This document shows positions 8,124-16,590 of a stretch of DNA of 64,000 nucleotides, piece after piece (positions within the stretch are counted from its first letter, which is position 1; every line of letters starts with the position of its first letter). The DNA comes from Streptomyces syringium (GTDB lineage Bacteria > Actinomycetota > Actinomycetes > Streptomycetales > Streptomycetaceae): assembly GCF_017876625.1 (NCBI RefSeq), contig NZ_JAGIOH010000001.1:4113501-4177500 (forward strand). The letters run 5' to 3'. Position numbers and translations under genes: made by a program. The notes under the pieces were generated by a model, which worked only from the letters and a program-made list of their open reading frames with translations, was not told the DNA's origin and did not search any database.

Positions 8124-8798
8124 ATGCCACGCGACACGCTGACCCGGGAACAGATCGTCCGAACCGCCGTCGAGCTGCTCGACTCGGACGGACTGGAAGG
8201 CCTCAACATGCGCAGCCTCGGCCAGCGCCTGCGCTCGGCCGCCACCGCCGTCTACTGGCACGTCAAGAACAAGGACAACCTCGTCACGCTCGCCGGCGAC
8301 CAGGTCTGGGACGAGATCCGGCTGCCCGATCTCGATGCCGTCGACTGGCGGACGGCGGCCACCGCCATGGCCGCCGACCTGTACGCGATGTTCACCCGCC
8401 ACCCCTGGCTCGTGCAGGCCTTCGCGACCCACCTCTTCCACGGCGAGGGCAAGGCCCGCCACGACGACCACAATCTCGCCGTCTACGAGAAGGCCGGCTT
8501 CGTCGGCCCGGAGGCCGACCGGGCCGCCGCCGCCGTCTTCACCTACGTCCTCGGCAACGCCTCGGGCGCCGCCGCCACGGCCTCGCTGACCCGGCGGATC
8601 GAGCGCGAGGGCGGCGACGCCGGGGAGGTCTTCGGTGCCACGATGAAGGAGGCGGCCGAGGTCGCCTCCCGTTTCCCGCGCCTGCGGACCCGTATCGACT
8701 CCACCGACTACGCCGAGGCCCCGGAGGACACCTTCGACTTCGGCCTCCAGTCCCTCCTCGACGGCCTGGAGGCCCGCCTGCCCGGCGCGACCGCCTGA
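8124..8798 (+). CDS. TetR/AcrR-family regulator with tetracycline-repressor-like C-terminal domain
   Basis: 224 aa from ATG 8124. The HTH lies around residues 25-52, with LNMRSLGQRLRSAATAVYWHVKNKDNLV. This is the TetR(class B/D)-like pattern in which A-x-YWHV-N-K is conserved. The C-terminal domain (DLYAMFTRHPWLVQAF onward) resembles the TetR_C ligand-binding family. Three dyads lie upstream and three more between this gene and the serine hydrolase gene. One repressor acting on itself and on both neighbours is the simplest reading. The inducer is unknown. Confidence 0.9.
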   Translation: MPRDTLTREQIVRTAVELLDSDGLEGLNMRSLGQRLRSAATAVYWHVKNKDNLVTLAGDQVWDEIRLPDLDAVDWRTAATAMAADLYAMFTRHPWLVQAFATHLFHGEGKARHDDHNLAVYEKAGFVGPEADRAAAAVFTYVLGNASGAAATASLTRRIEREGGDAGEVFGATMKEAAEVASRFPRLRTRIDSTDYAEAPEDTFDFGLQSLLDGLEARLPGATA

Positions 8799-8839
8799 CG
8801 CGGGCGCCCCGGGGCCTGCGGTCGGGGGCCCGACAGGAC

Positions 8840-8918
8840 TTCTTGCACAGTGTTCAAGAAAGTACTTGCACAGCGTTCAATCCTTCCTCTAACGTCCTGC
8901 TTGTACTTAGTGCAAGTC
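8840..8918. promoter_or_regulatory. TetR operators O4, O5 and O6
   Basis: Three copies lie in front of the serine hydrolase gene: TTCTTGCAC-AGT-GTTCAAGAA (8840-8860), TACTTGCAC-AGC-GTTCAATCC (8863-8883) and TGCTTGTAC-TTA-GTGCAAGTC (8898-8918). All keep the 9-3-9 layout and the CTTG...CAAG core, apart from the decayed right arm of O5. O6 ends 24 bp before the start codon. Confidence 0.72.
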
Positions 8919-8942
8919 GTGGGCGCGGAGGGGGAGAGCGGG

Positions 8943-10337
8943 ATGGCGCAGGAGACACAGCAGACGCTGTCGGAGTTCGTCGAGGCGGCGGCCGGGAAGT
9001 TCGGGGTGCCCGGGGTCGCCGTCGGAGTGTGGGCCGGGGGCCGGGAGCTCTACGCGTGCCACGGCGTGACGAACGTCGACAGCCCGCTGCCCGTCGACCA
9101 GGCCACGCTGTACACGCTGGGCTCGGTCACCAAGCCCTTCACGGCGACGGCGCTGATGCGCCTGGTCGCCGACGGGCGCGTCGAGCTGGACGCGCCGGTG
9201 CGCCGGTACGTCCCCGAGCTGGTGCTCCGGGACGAGCGGGCCGCGGCGGAGATCACCGTGCTGCAACTGCTCAACCACACCGCGGGGCTCGACTGGAGGA
9301 TGAGTGTCGACACCGGCGAGGGCGACGACGCCCTGGCCGCGTACGTGGCGGAGATGTCCGGCACGGAGCAGATCGCGCCGCCCGGCATCCGGGCCTCCTA
9401 CAGTCAGATCGGCTTCAACCTGGCGGGCCGGATCCTGGAAAAGGTCACGGGTCTGACCTACGAGCAGGCCGTCGCCTCGCTCGTGCTCGAACCGCTGGGT
9501 CTGTCGCACACCACCTTCTCGACCGCGGACACCCTGACCGGGCGGTTCGCGGTGGGGCACAACCTCACGGCGGACGGAACGCTCGTCACCGCGCGGCGGT
9601 GGAAGGACAGCCGTGCCAACAACCCCGGCGGGGGCGGCGCGTCCTGTGTGGCGGACATGCTGCGCTGGGCCCGGTTCCATCTCGGCGACGGACGCGCCCA
9701 GGACGGCACCCGGGTGCTGCCCGCCGAACTCCTGCGGCGGATGCGGGAGCAGACGGTCGCGCTGCGGGGCAGCTCGCTCTGCGACGCCTTCGGCATCAGC
9801 TGGTTCCTGCGTGACGTGGACGGCGTCCGCACCGTCGGCCACGGCGGGTCGGCCAACGGCCAGTTCGCCGAACTGCTCATCGTGCCCGAACGCGACTTCG
9901 CCGTCGTCGCACTGTCCAACGCGGGCCCGGACAGCGGCCTCGCCTTCAACCAGTCCGTCGTCGAGTGGGCCCTCGAACACCACCTGGGAGTGGCCCACCG
10001 GGACCCGGACCCGCTTCCCTACGACGCGGCACGGGCCGGGGAGGCCGCCGGGAGCTATGAGAACGAGGTCATGACGCTCACCATCGCCGACGCCGGGACC
10101 GGACTGACGATCGAGTGCGCGATCAAACCGGAGATCCGCGCGGCGGCGGACACCGAACTGCCCCCGGACCTCCCCCCGGCCGACCTCGGCCTGCTGCCCG
10201 GCGACGCGGACGGCTACATCGTCACCAACGGCGGCCTGAAGGGGCAGTGCGGCTACTTCACCCGTGACGAGAGCGGCGCGATCACCGGCGCCGACCTCGC
10301 CGGCCGGCTCTTCAGCCGCGTCACGGTGGCCGCGTAG
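8943..10337 (+). CDS. Serine hydrolase, beta-lactamase/class C PBP-like fold
   Basis: 464 aa from ATG 8943, with GGGGGAGAG upstream. The catalytic SxxK is SVTK at 61-64. The second box is Y153-S-Q, where many relatives have YxN. The third box is HGG at 300-302. This fits the family that includes esterase EstB, AmpC and D-aminopeptidases. No signal peptide is visible, so a cytoplasmic esterase or peptidase is more likely than a secreted beta-lactamase. Residues after about 360 look like the C-terminal accessory domain often found here. Three operator copies in front imply control by the TetR regulator upstream. Confidence 0.85.
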   Translation: MAQETQQTLSEFVEAAAGKFGVPGVAVGVWAGGRELYACHGVTNVDSPLPVDQATLYTLGSVTKPFTATALMRLVADGRVELDAPVRRYVPELVLRDERAAAEITVLQLLNHTAGLDWRMSVDTGEGDDALAAYVAEMSGTEQIAPPGIRASYSQIGFNLAGRILEKVTGLTYEQAVASLVLEPLGLSHTTFSTADTLTGRFAVGHNLTADGTLVTARRWKDSRANNPGGGGASCVADMLRWARFHLGDGRAQDGTRVLPAELLRRMREQTVALRGSSLCDAFGISWFLRDVDGVRTVGHGGSANGQFAELLIVPERDFAVVALSNAGPDSGLAFNQSVVEWALEHHLGVAHRDPDPLPYDAARAGEAAGSYENEVMTLTIADAGTGLTIECAIKPEIRAAADTELPPDLPPADLGLLPGDADGYIVTNGGLKGQCGYFTRDESGAITGADLAGRLFSRVTVAA

Positions 10338-10389
10338 GCCTGCCCGGCGGATCCTGGCTGAGCTCCAGGCCTCACGCGGGCTCCAGGCA

Positions 10390-11838
10390 TCACTCCCGCC
10401 CGGGGCCGCGATCCGCGAGCCCCTCCCCGGGGCCGAGGTCCGCGAGCGCGGCTCCCAATCGCCTTGCCCCCTCGGCCAGTTCGCCGAGGCCGGCCGTGGC
10501 GGCGAACCCGATCCGCAGGTGCGCCGCCGGCGGCTCGGTGGCGAAATAGCGGCTGCCGGCGCTCACGGCGACGCCGCGCTGCCGGGCGGCGCTCGTCAGT
10601 ACGGCGTCGTCCGCACCGGGCGGCAGGCGAAGCCACAGGTGGAGTCCGCCCGTGGGCAGCGTGGCCAGGGTCGCGCCGGGGATGTCCCGGGCGACCGCGG
10701 CGGCCAGCACGGCGCACCGCTCCCGGAGCGCCGCGCCGAGGGACCGGACGTGCCGGTCCCAGGACGGGGAGCCGATCACCTCCAGCGCGGCCTCCTGCAG
10801 CGGGCGGGAGACGAAGAAGTCGTCGACCAGGCGCACCGCCCGCATGCGCTCCATCACCGGCCCGCGGGCCACCAGGGCCCCGATCCGCAGGCTCGGTGCC
10901 GCGGGCTTGGTCAGTGAGGTCACGTGGACGACCGTGCCGTCGCGGTCGTCGGCCACCAGGGGCCGCGGCACCGGGCCGCCGTGTCCCAGGTGCCGCGCGA
11001 AATCGTCCTCGATCACGAACGCGCCCGAGGCGCGCGCCACATCGAGGACCTGGCGGCGACGCTCGGGAGCCAGCACGGTGCCGGTCGGATTCTGGTACGT
11101 CGGCTGGCAGTACAGCAGCCGTGCGCCGGTCATCGCGAAGGCGTCGGCCAGCAGGTCGGGCCGTACGCCGTCCGCGTCGAGCGGTACCGGCACCGGCCGC
11201 AGCCCCGCGGCGCGGGCCGCGGCCAGGGCCCGGGGATAGGTGGGTGACTCCACGAGGACCGGGCTGCCGGGCCCGGCGATGGCCCGGAACGCGATCGACA
11301 GCGCGCTCTGCCCGCCCGCGGTGATGAGCACGTCCTCCGCCGCCACACTGCCGCCGACGATGTGGGCGAAGACGGTGCGCAGCTCCGGCAGGCCGCCGGC
11401 CGGGGCGCGGTCCCAGGCGTCGGGACGGCGTGCCGCCCGTGCCAGCGCCGTGCTCAGGGCCCGGGCGGGCTGGAGCGAGCGGTGCACATAGCCGCCGTCC
11501 AGGGGAATCGTCCCGGCCGGCGGCGGGCCGAGCGGGTCGGCGATCAGGTGGGTGTCGACGGTGCGGTCGGTGAGGGCGACCGTCTGCCAGGACGTGTCGG
11601 CGGCGGGGGCTTCCGCGTCGAGCCGGGTGCGCTGCGCCACGTACGTCCCACTGCCCGGGCGGGTGACCACCGCGCCCTCGGCGGCCAGTGCGGCGATGGC
11701 CCGGGCCACGGTCGCCGGACCGACCCGGTACTCCTTGATCAGCTCCCGGCTGCTCGGCAGCCGGTCGCCGGGCGCAAGGCGGGCGAGCAGCGCCCGGAGA
11801 CTATTGGCCAACTCCCCAGAAGTGCTACCGTCATTCAT
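10390..11838 (-). CDS. MocR-type regulator (GntR HTH fused to PLP aminotransferase domain)
   Basis: 482 aa from ATG 11838. Residues 8-72 form a GntR winged HTH (LPSSRELIKEYRVGPATVARAIAALAAEG). Residues about 100-480 form a fold-type I aminotransferase. The PLP lysine is likely K311 in VTSLTKPAAPSLRIG, with the YQNPTG loop at 249-253 and the IEDDF aspartate near 278. MocR regulators sense PLP or an amino-compound adduct and usually control a divergent gene. Here that gene is a class V aminotransferase whose ATG overlaps this one by 2 nt. Confidence 0.9.
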   Translation of the reverse strand: MNDGSTSGELANSLRALLARLAPGDRLPSSRELIKEYRVGPATVARAIAALAAEGAVVTRPGSGTYVAQRTRLDAEAPAADTSWQTVALTDRTVDTHLIADPLGPPPAGTIPLDGGYVHRSLQPARALSTALARAARRPDAWDRAPAGGLPELRTVFAHIVGGSVAAEDVLITAGGQSALSIAFRAIAGPGSPVLVESPTYPRALAAARAAGLRPVPVPLDADGVRPDLLADAFAMTGARLLYCQPTYQNPTGTVLAPERRRQVLDVARASGAFVIEDDFARHLGHGGPVPRPLVADDRDGTVVHVTSLTKPAAPSLRIGALVARGPVMERMRAVRLVDDFFVSRPLQEAALEVIGSPSWDRHVRSLGAALRERCAVLAAAVARDIPGATLATLPTGGLHLWLRLPPGADDAVLTSAARQRGVAVSAGSRYFATEPPAAHLRIGFAATAGLGELAEGARRLGAALADLGPGEGLADRGPGRE

Positions 11839-11857
11839 GAGAGACAACAGTAGCGCT
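11821..11857. promoter_or_regulatory. Shared start/promoter region with MocR-type inverted repeat
   Basis: The two divergent ATGs overlap at 11837-11838, so both promoters must extend into the opposite gene. TACCGT at 11826-11831 is a plausible -10 for the plus gene. TACTGT, read on the minus strand at 11852-11847, is a plausible -10 for the regulator. An inverted repeat AGTGCTAC/GTAGCGCT (one mismatch) at 11821-11828 and 11850-11857 brackets both starts and is a candidate operator. Confidence 0.45.
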
Positions 11858-13075
11858 ATTAGTTCTGCTCGGGAAGCACTTCAGCTGGACGTCGCCGCTC
11901 TGCGGGCCGACACCCCGGGGTGCCGACGGGTCATCCACTTCAACAACGCGGGCTGTGGCCTGCTGGCGGCCCCGGTCCTCGACGCGATGGTCGGCCATCT
12001 GAACCTCGAGGCGCGGATCGGTGGTTACGAGGCGTCGGCCGCGCAGGCAGCCGAAGTCCGCGGTTTCTACACGGAGATCGCCGCCCTCATCAACACCACG
12101 CCCGACAACATCGCCTTCGCGGGCAGCGCCACCCACGCCTACGCCAACGCCCTGTCGTCGATCCCGTTCGAGGCCGGCGATGTCATCCTCACCACCCGCG
12201 ACGACTTCGTCTCCAACCAGATCGCCTTTCTGTCCCTGCGCAAGCGGTTCGGCGTACGCATCGTCCACGCGCCCGACACCCCCGAGGGCGGGGTCGATGT
12301 GGAGGCGATGGCCGCGCTGATGCGGACCCTCCGCCCGCGCCTGGTGTCCGCCACCCATGTCCCCACCAACTCGGGTCTGGTCTCGCCGGTCGCCGAAATC
12401 GGCCGGCACTGCCGCGAGCTGGACCTGCTCTACCTCGTCGACGCCTGCCAGTCGGTGGGCCAGTTCGTCATCGACGTGGAAGGGATCGGCTGTGACTTCC
12501 TCACCGCCACCTGCCGCAAATTCCTCCGCGGCCCGCGCGGTTCCGGCTTCCTCTACGTCTCCGACCGCGTCCTGCGCGCGGGCTGCGAACCGCTGTTCAT
12601 CGACATGCACGGCGCCCGCTGGACCGAGCCGGGCGGCTACGAGCCCGTCGGGACGGCGGCCCGCTTCGAGGAGTGGGAGTTCCCCTACGCCACGGTGCTC
12701 GGCAGCGCCGCCGCGACGCGCTACGCCCGCAAGGTCGGCATCGAGGCCATCGAGCAGCGCACACCGGCGCTCGCGGCCCGGCTGCGCGAGCGGCTCGCAC
12801 CCCTGTCCGGGGTGCGCGTGCTGGACCGCGGCCCGCGCCTCGCGGCGCTCGTCACCTTCGCCGTGGAGGGATGGCAGCCCCAGCCGTTCAAGGCGGCCCT
12901 GGACGCCCGCGGCATCAACTCGGCACTCAGCTTCCGTGAGTTCGCGCAGCTCGACTTCACAGACAAGGGAGTCGAATGGTGCCTGCGTCTGTCGCCGCAC
13001 TACTACAACACCGAGGAGGAGGTGGACCACGTCGCCGAGGCGGTCGCGGACCTCGTCGGCCAGGGACGGCGATGA
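11837..13075 (+). CDS. Class V aminotransferase-fold PLP enzyme
   Basis: 412 aa from ATG 11837. The fold-type I class V pattern is clear: FNNAGCG near residue 35, VDACQS with the PLP-ring aspartate D202, and the Schiff-base lysine K228 in TATCRKFLRGPRGSGFLY. The family contains cysteine desulfurases, isopenicillin N epimerase-like enzymes and C-S lyases such as EgtE; which reaction this one catalyses cannot be said. No ribosome site precedes the ATG, in line with a leaderless mRNA. It is translationally coupled (ATGA) to the MFS gene that follows and is controlled, by inference, by the divergent MocR protein. Confidence 0.85.
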   Translation: MRDNSSAISSAREALQLDVAALRADTPGCRRVIHFNNAGCGLLAAPVLDAMVGHLNLEARIGGYEASAAQAAEVRGFYTEIAALINTTPDNIAFAGSATHAYANALSSIPFEAGDVILTTRDDFVSNQIAFLSLRKRFGVRIVHAPDTPEGGVDVEAMAALMRTLRPRLVSATHVPTNSGLVSPVAEIGRHCRELDLLYLVDACQSVGQFVIDVEGIGCDFLTATCRKFLRGPRGSGFLYVSDRVLRAGCEPLFIDMHGARWTEPGGYEPVGTAARFEEWEFPYATVLGSAAATRYARKVGIEAIEQRTPALAARLRERLAPLSGVRVLDRGPRLAALVTFAVEGWQPQPFKAALDARGINSALSFREFAQLDFTDKGVEWCLRLSPHYYNTEEEVDHVAEAVADLVGQGRR

Positions 13076-14397
13076 CCGCGGCGCCGACACGCACCGTGGA
13101 ACCACCCGAGGAAAGCCTCTGGCGCAACCGTGACTTCCTCACGTTCTGGCTCGGCGAGACCCTCTCGCTCCTCGGCACCCAGGTCACGAACCTCGCCCTG
13201 CCGCTGACCGCGATCACCTCTTTCCACGCCACCGACGAGCAGGTCGGTCTGCTGCGCTTCCTGCAGCTCGTCCCGTACCTCGGCCTCGCCCTGGTCTTCG
13301 GGGTGTGGGCGGACCGGGCCCGGCGGCGTCCGATCATGCTCGGCGCCAACTTCGCCCGGATGCTGCTGCTGGCGCTCGTACCCGTCCTGTACTGGACGGA
13401 CGCGCTCAGCACGGCCTCGCTGCTGGTGATCGCCTGTGCCGTCGGCGTCGCCTCGGTGCTGTTCGACGTGAGCTGGATGGCGTACGTGCCCACGCTCGTA
13501 CGCGACCCCGCGCACTACGTCGAAGCCGGCGCCAAGACGGGGATGAGCTCATCGGCCGCCGATGTGGCCGGGCCCGGACTCGCGGGTGTGCTGGTCGGCG
13601 CCCTGACCGCGCCCGTGGCGCTGATCGTCGACGCCTTCTCCTACCTGGTGTCCCTGATCTCGCTGCTGCTCATCCGCACCCCCGAGCCCCGCCCCCGACC
13701 GCCTTCCGCACGACGGCACCTGCCGACCGAACTCCGGGACGGCCTGCGCTGGGTGCTGAAGAACCCGGTCCTGCGGTCGCTGGCCCTGATCGGCTTCTGC
13801 TGCAACTTCTCCATGGTCACCGTATGGACGATGTTCCTGCTGTACGGAACCCACGACCTGCACCTGGGTCCGACGACCCTCGGCACCATCTTCGCCACCG
13901 CCTCCGTGGGCGGGCTGATCGGTGCGGCGGTCTCCCGGAAGGTCATCCGGCGCTTCCGGCTCGGACCGGTCTACTTCGTCGCCCAGGCGGTCCTTCTCAC
14001 CGGCCCGACGCTGATCGTCCTGGCGGCCGGCCCCCGGCCGGTGATGGTGGGGATGTTCGTCCTCTCCTTCTTCACCACCTACCTCGGGCTCGGCGTCGCG
14101 GGCGTCGTCATCGTCAGCCTGCGCCAGGCGAGTACCCCGCAGTCGATGATGGGCCGGATGACGGCGGTCTTCCGCACCCTGCTGTTCGGCGGAGGCGCCC
14201 TCGGCGGCCTGTCCGCGGGTCTGCTGTCCGGCCGGATCGGCGCCCATGGCGCGCTGACCGTGGCGGCCATCGGCTCCGCCGCCGTACTGATCGCGCTCTT
14301 CCTGTCCCCGGTCAGCCGGCTCGCCGGCCTGCCGACGGCACCATCGGCACCGGAAGAACCCGTCACGACGGGGGCGGCCGGTCGGGCCGCGGGCTGA
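13072..14397 (+). CDS. MFS transporter
   Basis: 441 aa from ATG 13072, overlapping the aminotransferase stop by 4 nt. It begins NRDFLTFWLGETLSLLGTQVTNLALPL, the usual opening of MFS exporters in the MdtH/enterobactin-exporter-like group. The motif A region is GVWADRARRRPIML, and about twelve hydrophobic segments are visible. Coupling to the aminotransferase suggests it moves the substrate or product of that enzyme. A strong terminator follows. Confidence 0.88.
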   Translation: MTAAPTRTVEPPEESLWRNRDFLTFWLGETLSLLGTQVTNLALPLTAITSFHATDEQVGLLRFLQLVPYLGLALVFGVWADRARRRPIMLGANFARMLLLALVPVLYWTDALSTASLLVIACAVGVASVLFDVSWMAYVPTLVRDPAHYVEAGAKTGMSSSAADVAGPGLAGVLVGALTAPVALIVDAFSYLVSLISLLLIRTPEPRPRPPSARRHLPTELRDGLRWVLKNPVLRSLALIGFCCNFSMVTVWTMFLLYGTHDLHLGPTTLGTIFATASVGGLIGAAVSRKVIRRFRLGPVYFVAQAVLLTGPTLIVLAAGPRPVMVGMFVLSFFTTYLGLGVAGVVIVSLRQASTPQSMMGRMTAVFRTLLFGGGALGGLSAGLLSGRIGAHGALTVAAIGSAAVLIALFLSPVSRLAGLPTAPSAPEEPVTTGAAGRAAG

Positions 14398-14412
14398 GCG
14401 GAACCGGAAAAC

Positions 14413-14450
14413 ACGAAGGCCCCGGCCGGTTTCCCGGTCGGGGCCTTCGT
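14413..14450. terminator. Strong hairpin terminator
   Basis: Arms at 14413-14427 and 14436-14450 (ACGAAGGCCCCGGCC and its near-perfect complement, one G-T pair). It ends the aminotransferase-MFS operon. Before the island inserted it probably also served the tRNA-Ser gene, whose displaced 3' end lies right next to it. Confidence 0.8.
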
Positions 14451-14452
14451 TA

Positions 14453-14525
14453 GTGCCCGGTGAGGCACTGTGCGGAGGATACGAGATTCGAACTCGTGAG
14501 GGGTTGCCCCCAACACGCTTTCCAA
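14453..14525. repeat. Left attachment-site copy (partial tRNA-Ser)
   Basis: 18 nt identical to 28956-28973, one extra T at 14471, then 54 nt identical to 28974-29027. It covers the 3' half of tRNA-Ser on the minus strand, from the acceptor 3' arm through the variable arm to part of the anticodon arm. The 5' half is absent, so it is not a functional tRNA. The inserted T also breaks the encoded CCA. Confidence 0.85.
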
Positions 14526-14600
14526 ATGTTCGTACGGGGGTCCGGAGGGGGCCGTGGGCGTCCTGACCTGCGGCGGAGCGTTCGGGGTGACCTCGTGCGG

Positions 14601-14644
14601 ACGGGCCCGGACGGGGGCGAATGAGACCAGAACTGAGACCGGGA
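14601..14644. repeat. Direct repeat, copy 1 (contains TGAGACC arm motif)
   Basis: ACGGGCCCGGAC, nine variable bases, then TGAGACCAGAACTGAGACC and GGGA. The same layout recurs at 17115-17157. Its TGAGACC part recurs at 28890-28908 near the other end of the element. It lies about 100 bp inside the left att copy, as an integrase arm-binding site would. Confidence 0.6.
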
Positions 14645-14877
14645 CTGCTGCCTGTCCCTGCCGGCGCGAACTCGGCGAGCTGTTCCTGTTAACCGACTCT
14701 ATCTGGGGCGCTGAGCTGGAAACATCCTGCTGCTCCGCAGCCGCGGTGAGCGGTCCGGCCTTGCCTTCAGGCCGGCAGCCATAGGTCGCCTTGAACACCC
14801 TTTGCAGATACGAAAGATGGTGTTGACTGTCTGCCAGGTAGCCGATCACACGGGGTGAGAGAGATCGGGAGGCAGTA

Positions 14878-16371
14878 GTGGAGCAGGTCGGGGGCGGAGA
14901 GGGTGCTCTCCGGAAACCGCCTCATGTCAGCAATGAGCTCTCCGGGCAGGTAGATGGGCCTGCCGTCCAGGCAAGGGATATTCACGGCGACGTGAACATC
15001 ACGATGACAGGACCACCGTCAGTAGCCGAGGTTACTGACGAGGCCCTCGCTGAGGAGTTGCGCAGAGCATCACAGATCTGGAGGGCCCGGTTCGCCAGTG
15101 TCGACTTGGTCAACCTGCCAAGGATGGCGATGCTCGCGCAGACCAACGCGGTGGCGACCGCAGCAAGAAGAGCCGGACTCGACGGCACGAGGCCATTTGC
15201 CGGGCAGGGGATGGCGCCTGGAGAGTTCGTCCGGATCGTTCGCCCGTTGTTCGAGACGTGGGACGCGGAGGCGGTGACGCTCAGCGAAGGCACGGCAGAG
15301 AAGGTGCATCGTGGCCTTCTGGTCTGTTTTGAAGGGGCTATGCGTTGCAACAACCCGCCCGAGCCTCCGCTTAAGGAACCGACTGGAGTGCTGACCAAGG
15401 ATCCTCACCTTGCCTTCTCTATTGGGGCGAGGAGGGTGGTCGTCACCTTCGACCCACGTTGGCTAACGACGGCGACGGCGACTACGACGCTCCATGAAGC
15501 TGCTCAGGAGCCGCTGGTCTTCTCGGGTATCGGCACTGTGGCATCGGTATCGGAAGGAGGGAGGATTCGAATCTCCGCGCTTGCGTTCGGGCAGCCGGAA
15601 ACTCTGGCACAGGCTCAGTTGGAGTACGCAAAGCAGTCTCTTGTTCCGGAGCCGCCCGGGTTGACGTGGATGGACTTCCGTAACGAACTGTCAAAGTCGG
15701 AGCTCTCGCAGCTCCATTTGGGTCAATCCCGGGAAAGGGAAACTGTGAGCCGCAAGAGTATCGCTCTACTGTTTGATGAGGATGAGGTACTGCCTGGGCA
15801 GATCGACCGAGACGTGTTGACGCAGGTCTCGCGGGTTGTCCCCGAGTATCGGCGTGATCTGGGTGTGGCCGTCGCGAGTCTGCTCTTCAACGACAACGGG
15901 GTTGCGGTTGCTGACCTCGCTGCTCATTTCCTAGCCCGGGAACCCGCACTCTGGAAGACCCTCACGGTTCCTGGGCTTACCACTCTGATCAAGTCCTTCA
16001 ACATCGCTGTCTCTACCGTTTCTGGGCTCAGCGAGGAGCAGGCGGCGGACCTAGACGCGGCGATGCGTGAAACGGTTTCCAGCTATCTCGGCTGTGTTGA
16101 GGTGGATAGAAGCCTGCCCCTGCATGATCAGCTGTTGCCGCCGTATGACGATTATCATGTTGCCGGTGCGGAATTGCGGCTGGTTTATAGCGCGGCAAGG
16201 CGGCTTCAGGATGAGGCTAATGGCGAGGACCTCGAAGAACCGTTGAATGAATGGCGGGAGAGGGGGCTGTTTCGCACCGTGGCATGGGAAGAAGATCTGG
16301 AACAGTCTGCAGCCGAGGAAAGGGATGCATCGATTCTTATCCAGGCTTGGCTGAATTCGCAGTCTGAATGA
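14878..16371 (+). CDS. Unknown protein with N-terminal RHIM-like amyloid-signalling motif
   Basis: 497 aa from GTG 14878, with GGGAGG five bases upstream. Residues 19-41 read NELSGQVDGPAVQARDI followed by HGDVNI. This matches the actinobacterial RHIM-like bacterial amyloid-signalling pattern (G-P-x-[VL]-Q-[AG]-R-D-[IF]). The convergent 16591-17028 gene has the matching motif at its C terminus. Residues 46-497 show no P-loop, protease or TIR motif that I can identify, so the central domain is unassigned. Base use is clearly less GC-rich than that of the neighbouring chromosome, as expected of transferred DNA. A sensor or adaptor role in a cell-death type defence is inferred, not shown. Confidence 0.7.
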   Translation: MEQVGGGEGALRKPPHVSNELSGQVDGPAVQARDIHGDVNITMTGPPSVAEVTDEALAEELRRASQIWRARFASVDLVNLPRMAMLAQTNAVATAARRAGLDGTRPFAGQGMAPGEFVRIVRPLFETWDAEAVTLSEGTAEKVHRGLLVCFEGAMRCNNPPEPPLKEPTGVLTKDPHLAFSIGARRVVVTFDPRWLTTATATTTLHEAAQEPLVFSGIGTVASVSEGGRIRISALAFGQPETLAQAQLEYAKQSLVPEPPGLTWMDFRNELSKSELSQLHLGQSRERETVSRKSIALLFDEDEVLPGQIDRDVLTQVSRVVPEYRRDLGVAVASLLFNDNGVAVADLAAHFLAREPALWKTLTVPGLTTLIKSFNIAVSTVSGLSEEQAADLDAAMRETVSSYLGCVEVDRSLPLHDQLLPPYDDYHVAGAELRLVYSAARRLQDEANGEDLEEPLNEWRERGLFRTVAWEEDLEQSAAEERDASILIQAWLNSQSE

Positions 16372-16590
16372 TTCCCTCGGAGTGATCGATCAGGAGCGCT
16401 CTGCTGTAGCGGGGTCGTGTGTCAGAGCTTAGGTTCAGGACCGAGTGAAGCTGACGCGATTACGACATCGGCTTCAAGAAACGGACAAGTAGTTGCCACG
16501 TACATGGCACTCCAACCAATGTGCACCGCCAAATCTCCCGGTCGTCTGGCCTACGACCGGGACGCTGCGAGTTTGACGAGCCCCTGCCGA

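Noticed and set aside
8943..10337. Secreted beta-lactamase conferring resistance
   Set aside because: It has no signal peptide and the second box is Y-S-Q, so a cytoplasmic esterase/peptidase-type serine hydrolase is more likely.
10390..14397. MocR/aminotransferase/MFS group as a biosynthetic gene cluster
   Set aside because: There are only two structural genes and no assembly-line, tailoring or precursor genes. A small metabolite-handling operon is enough to explain it.
14472..14525. Possible second tRNA-Ser gene
   Set aside because: Only the 3' part is present. The 5' acceptor strand, D arm and half of the anticodon arm are missing, so it is an att remnant.
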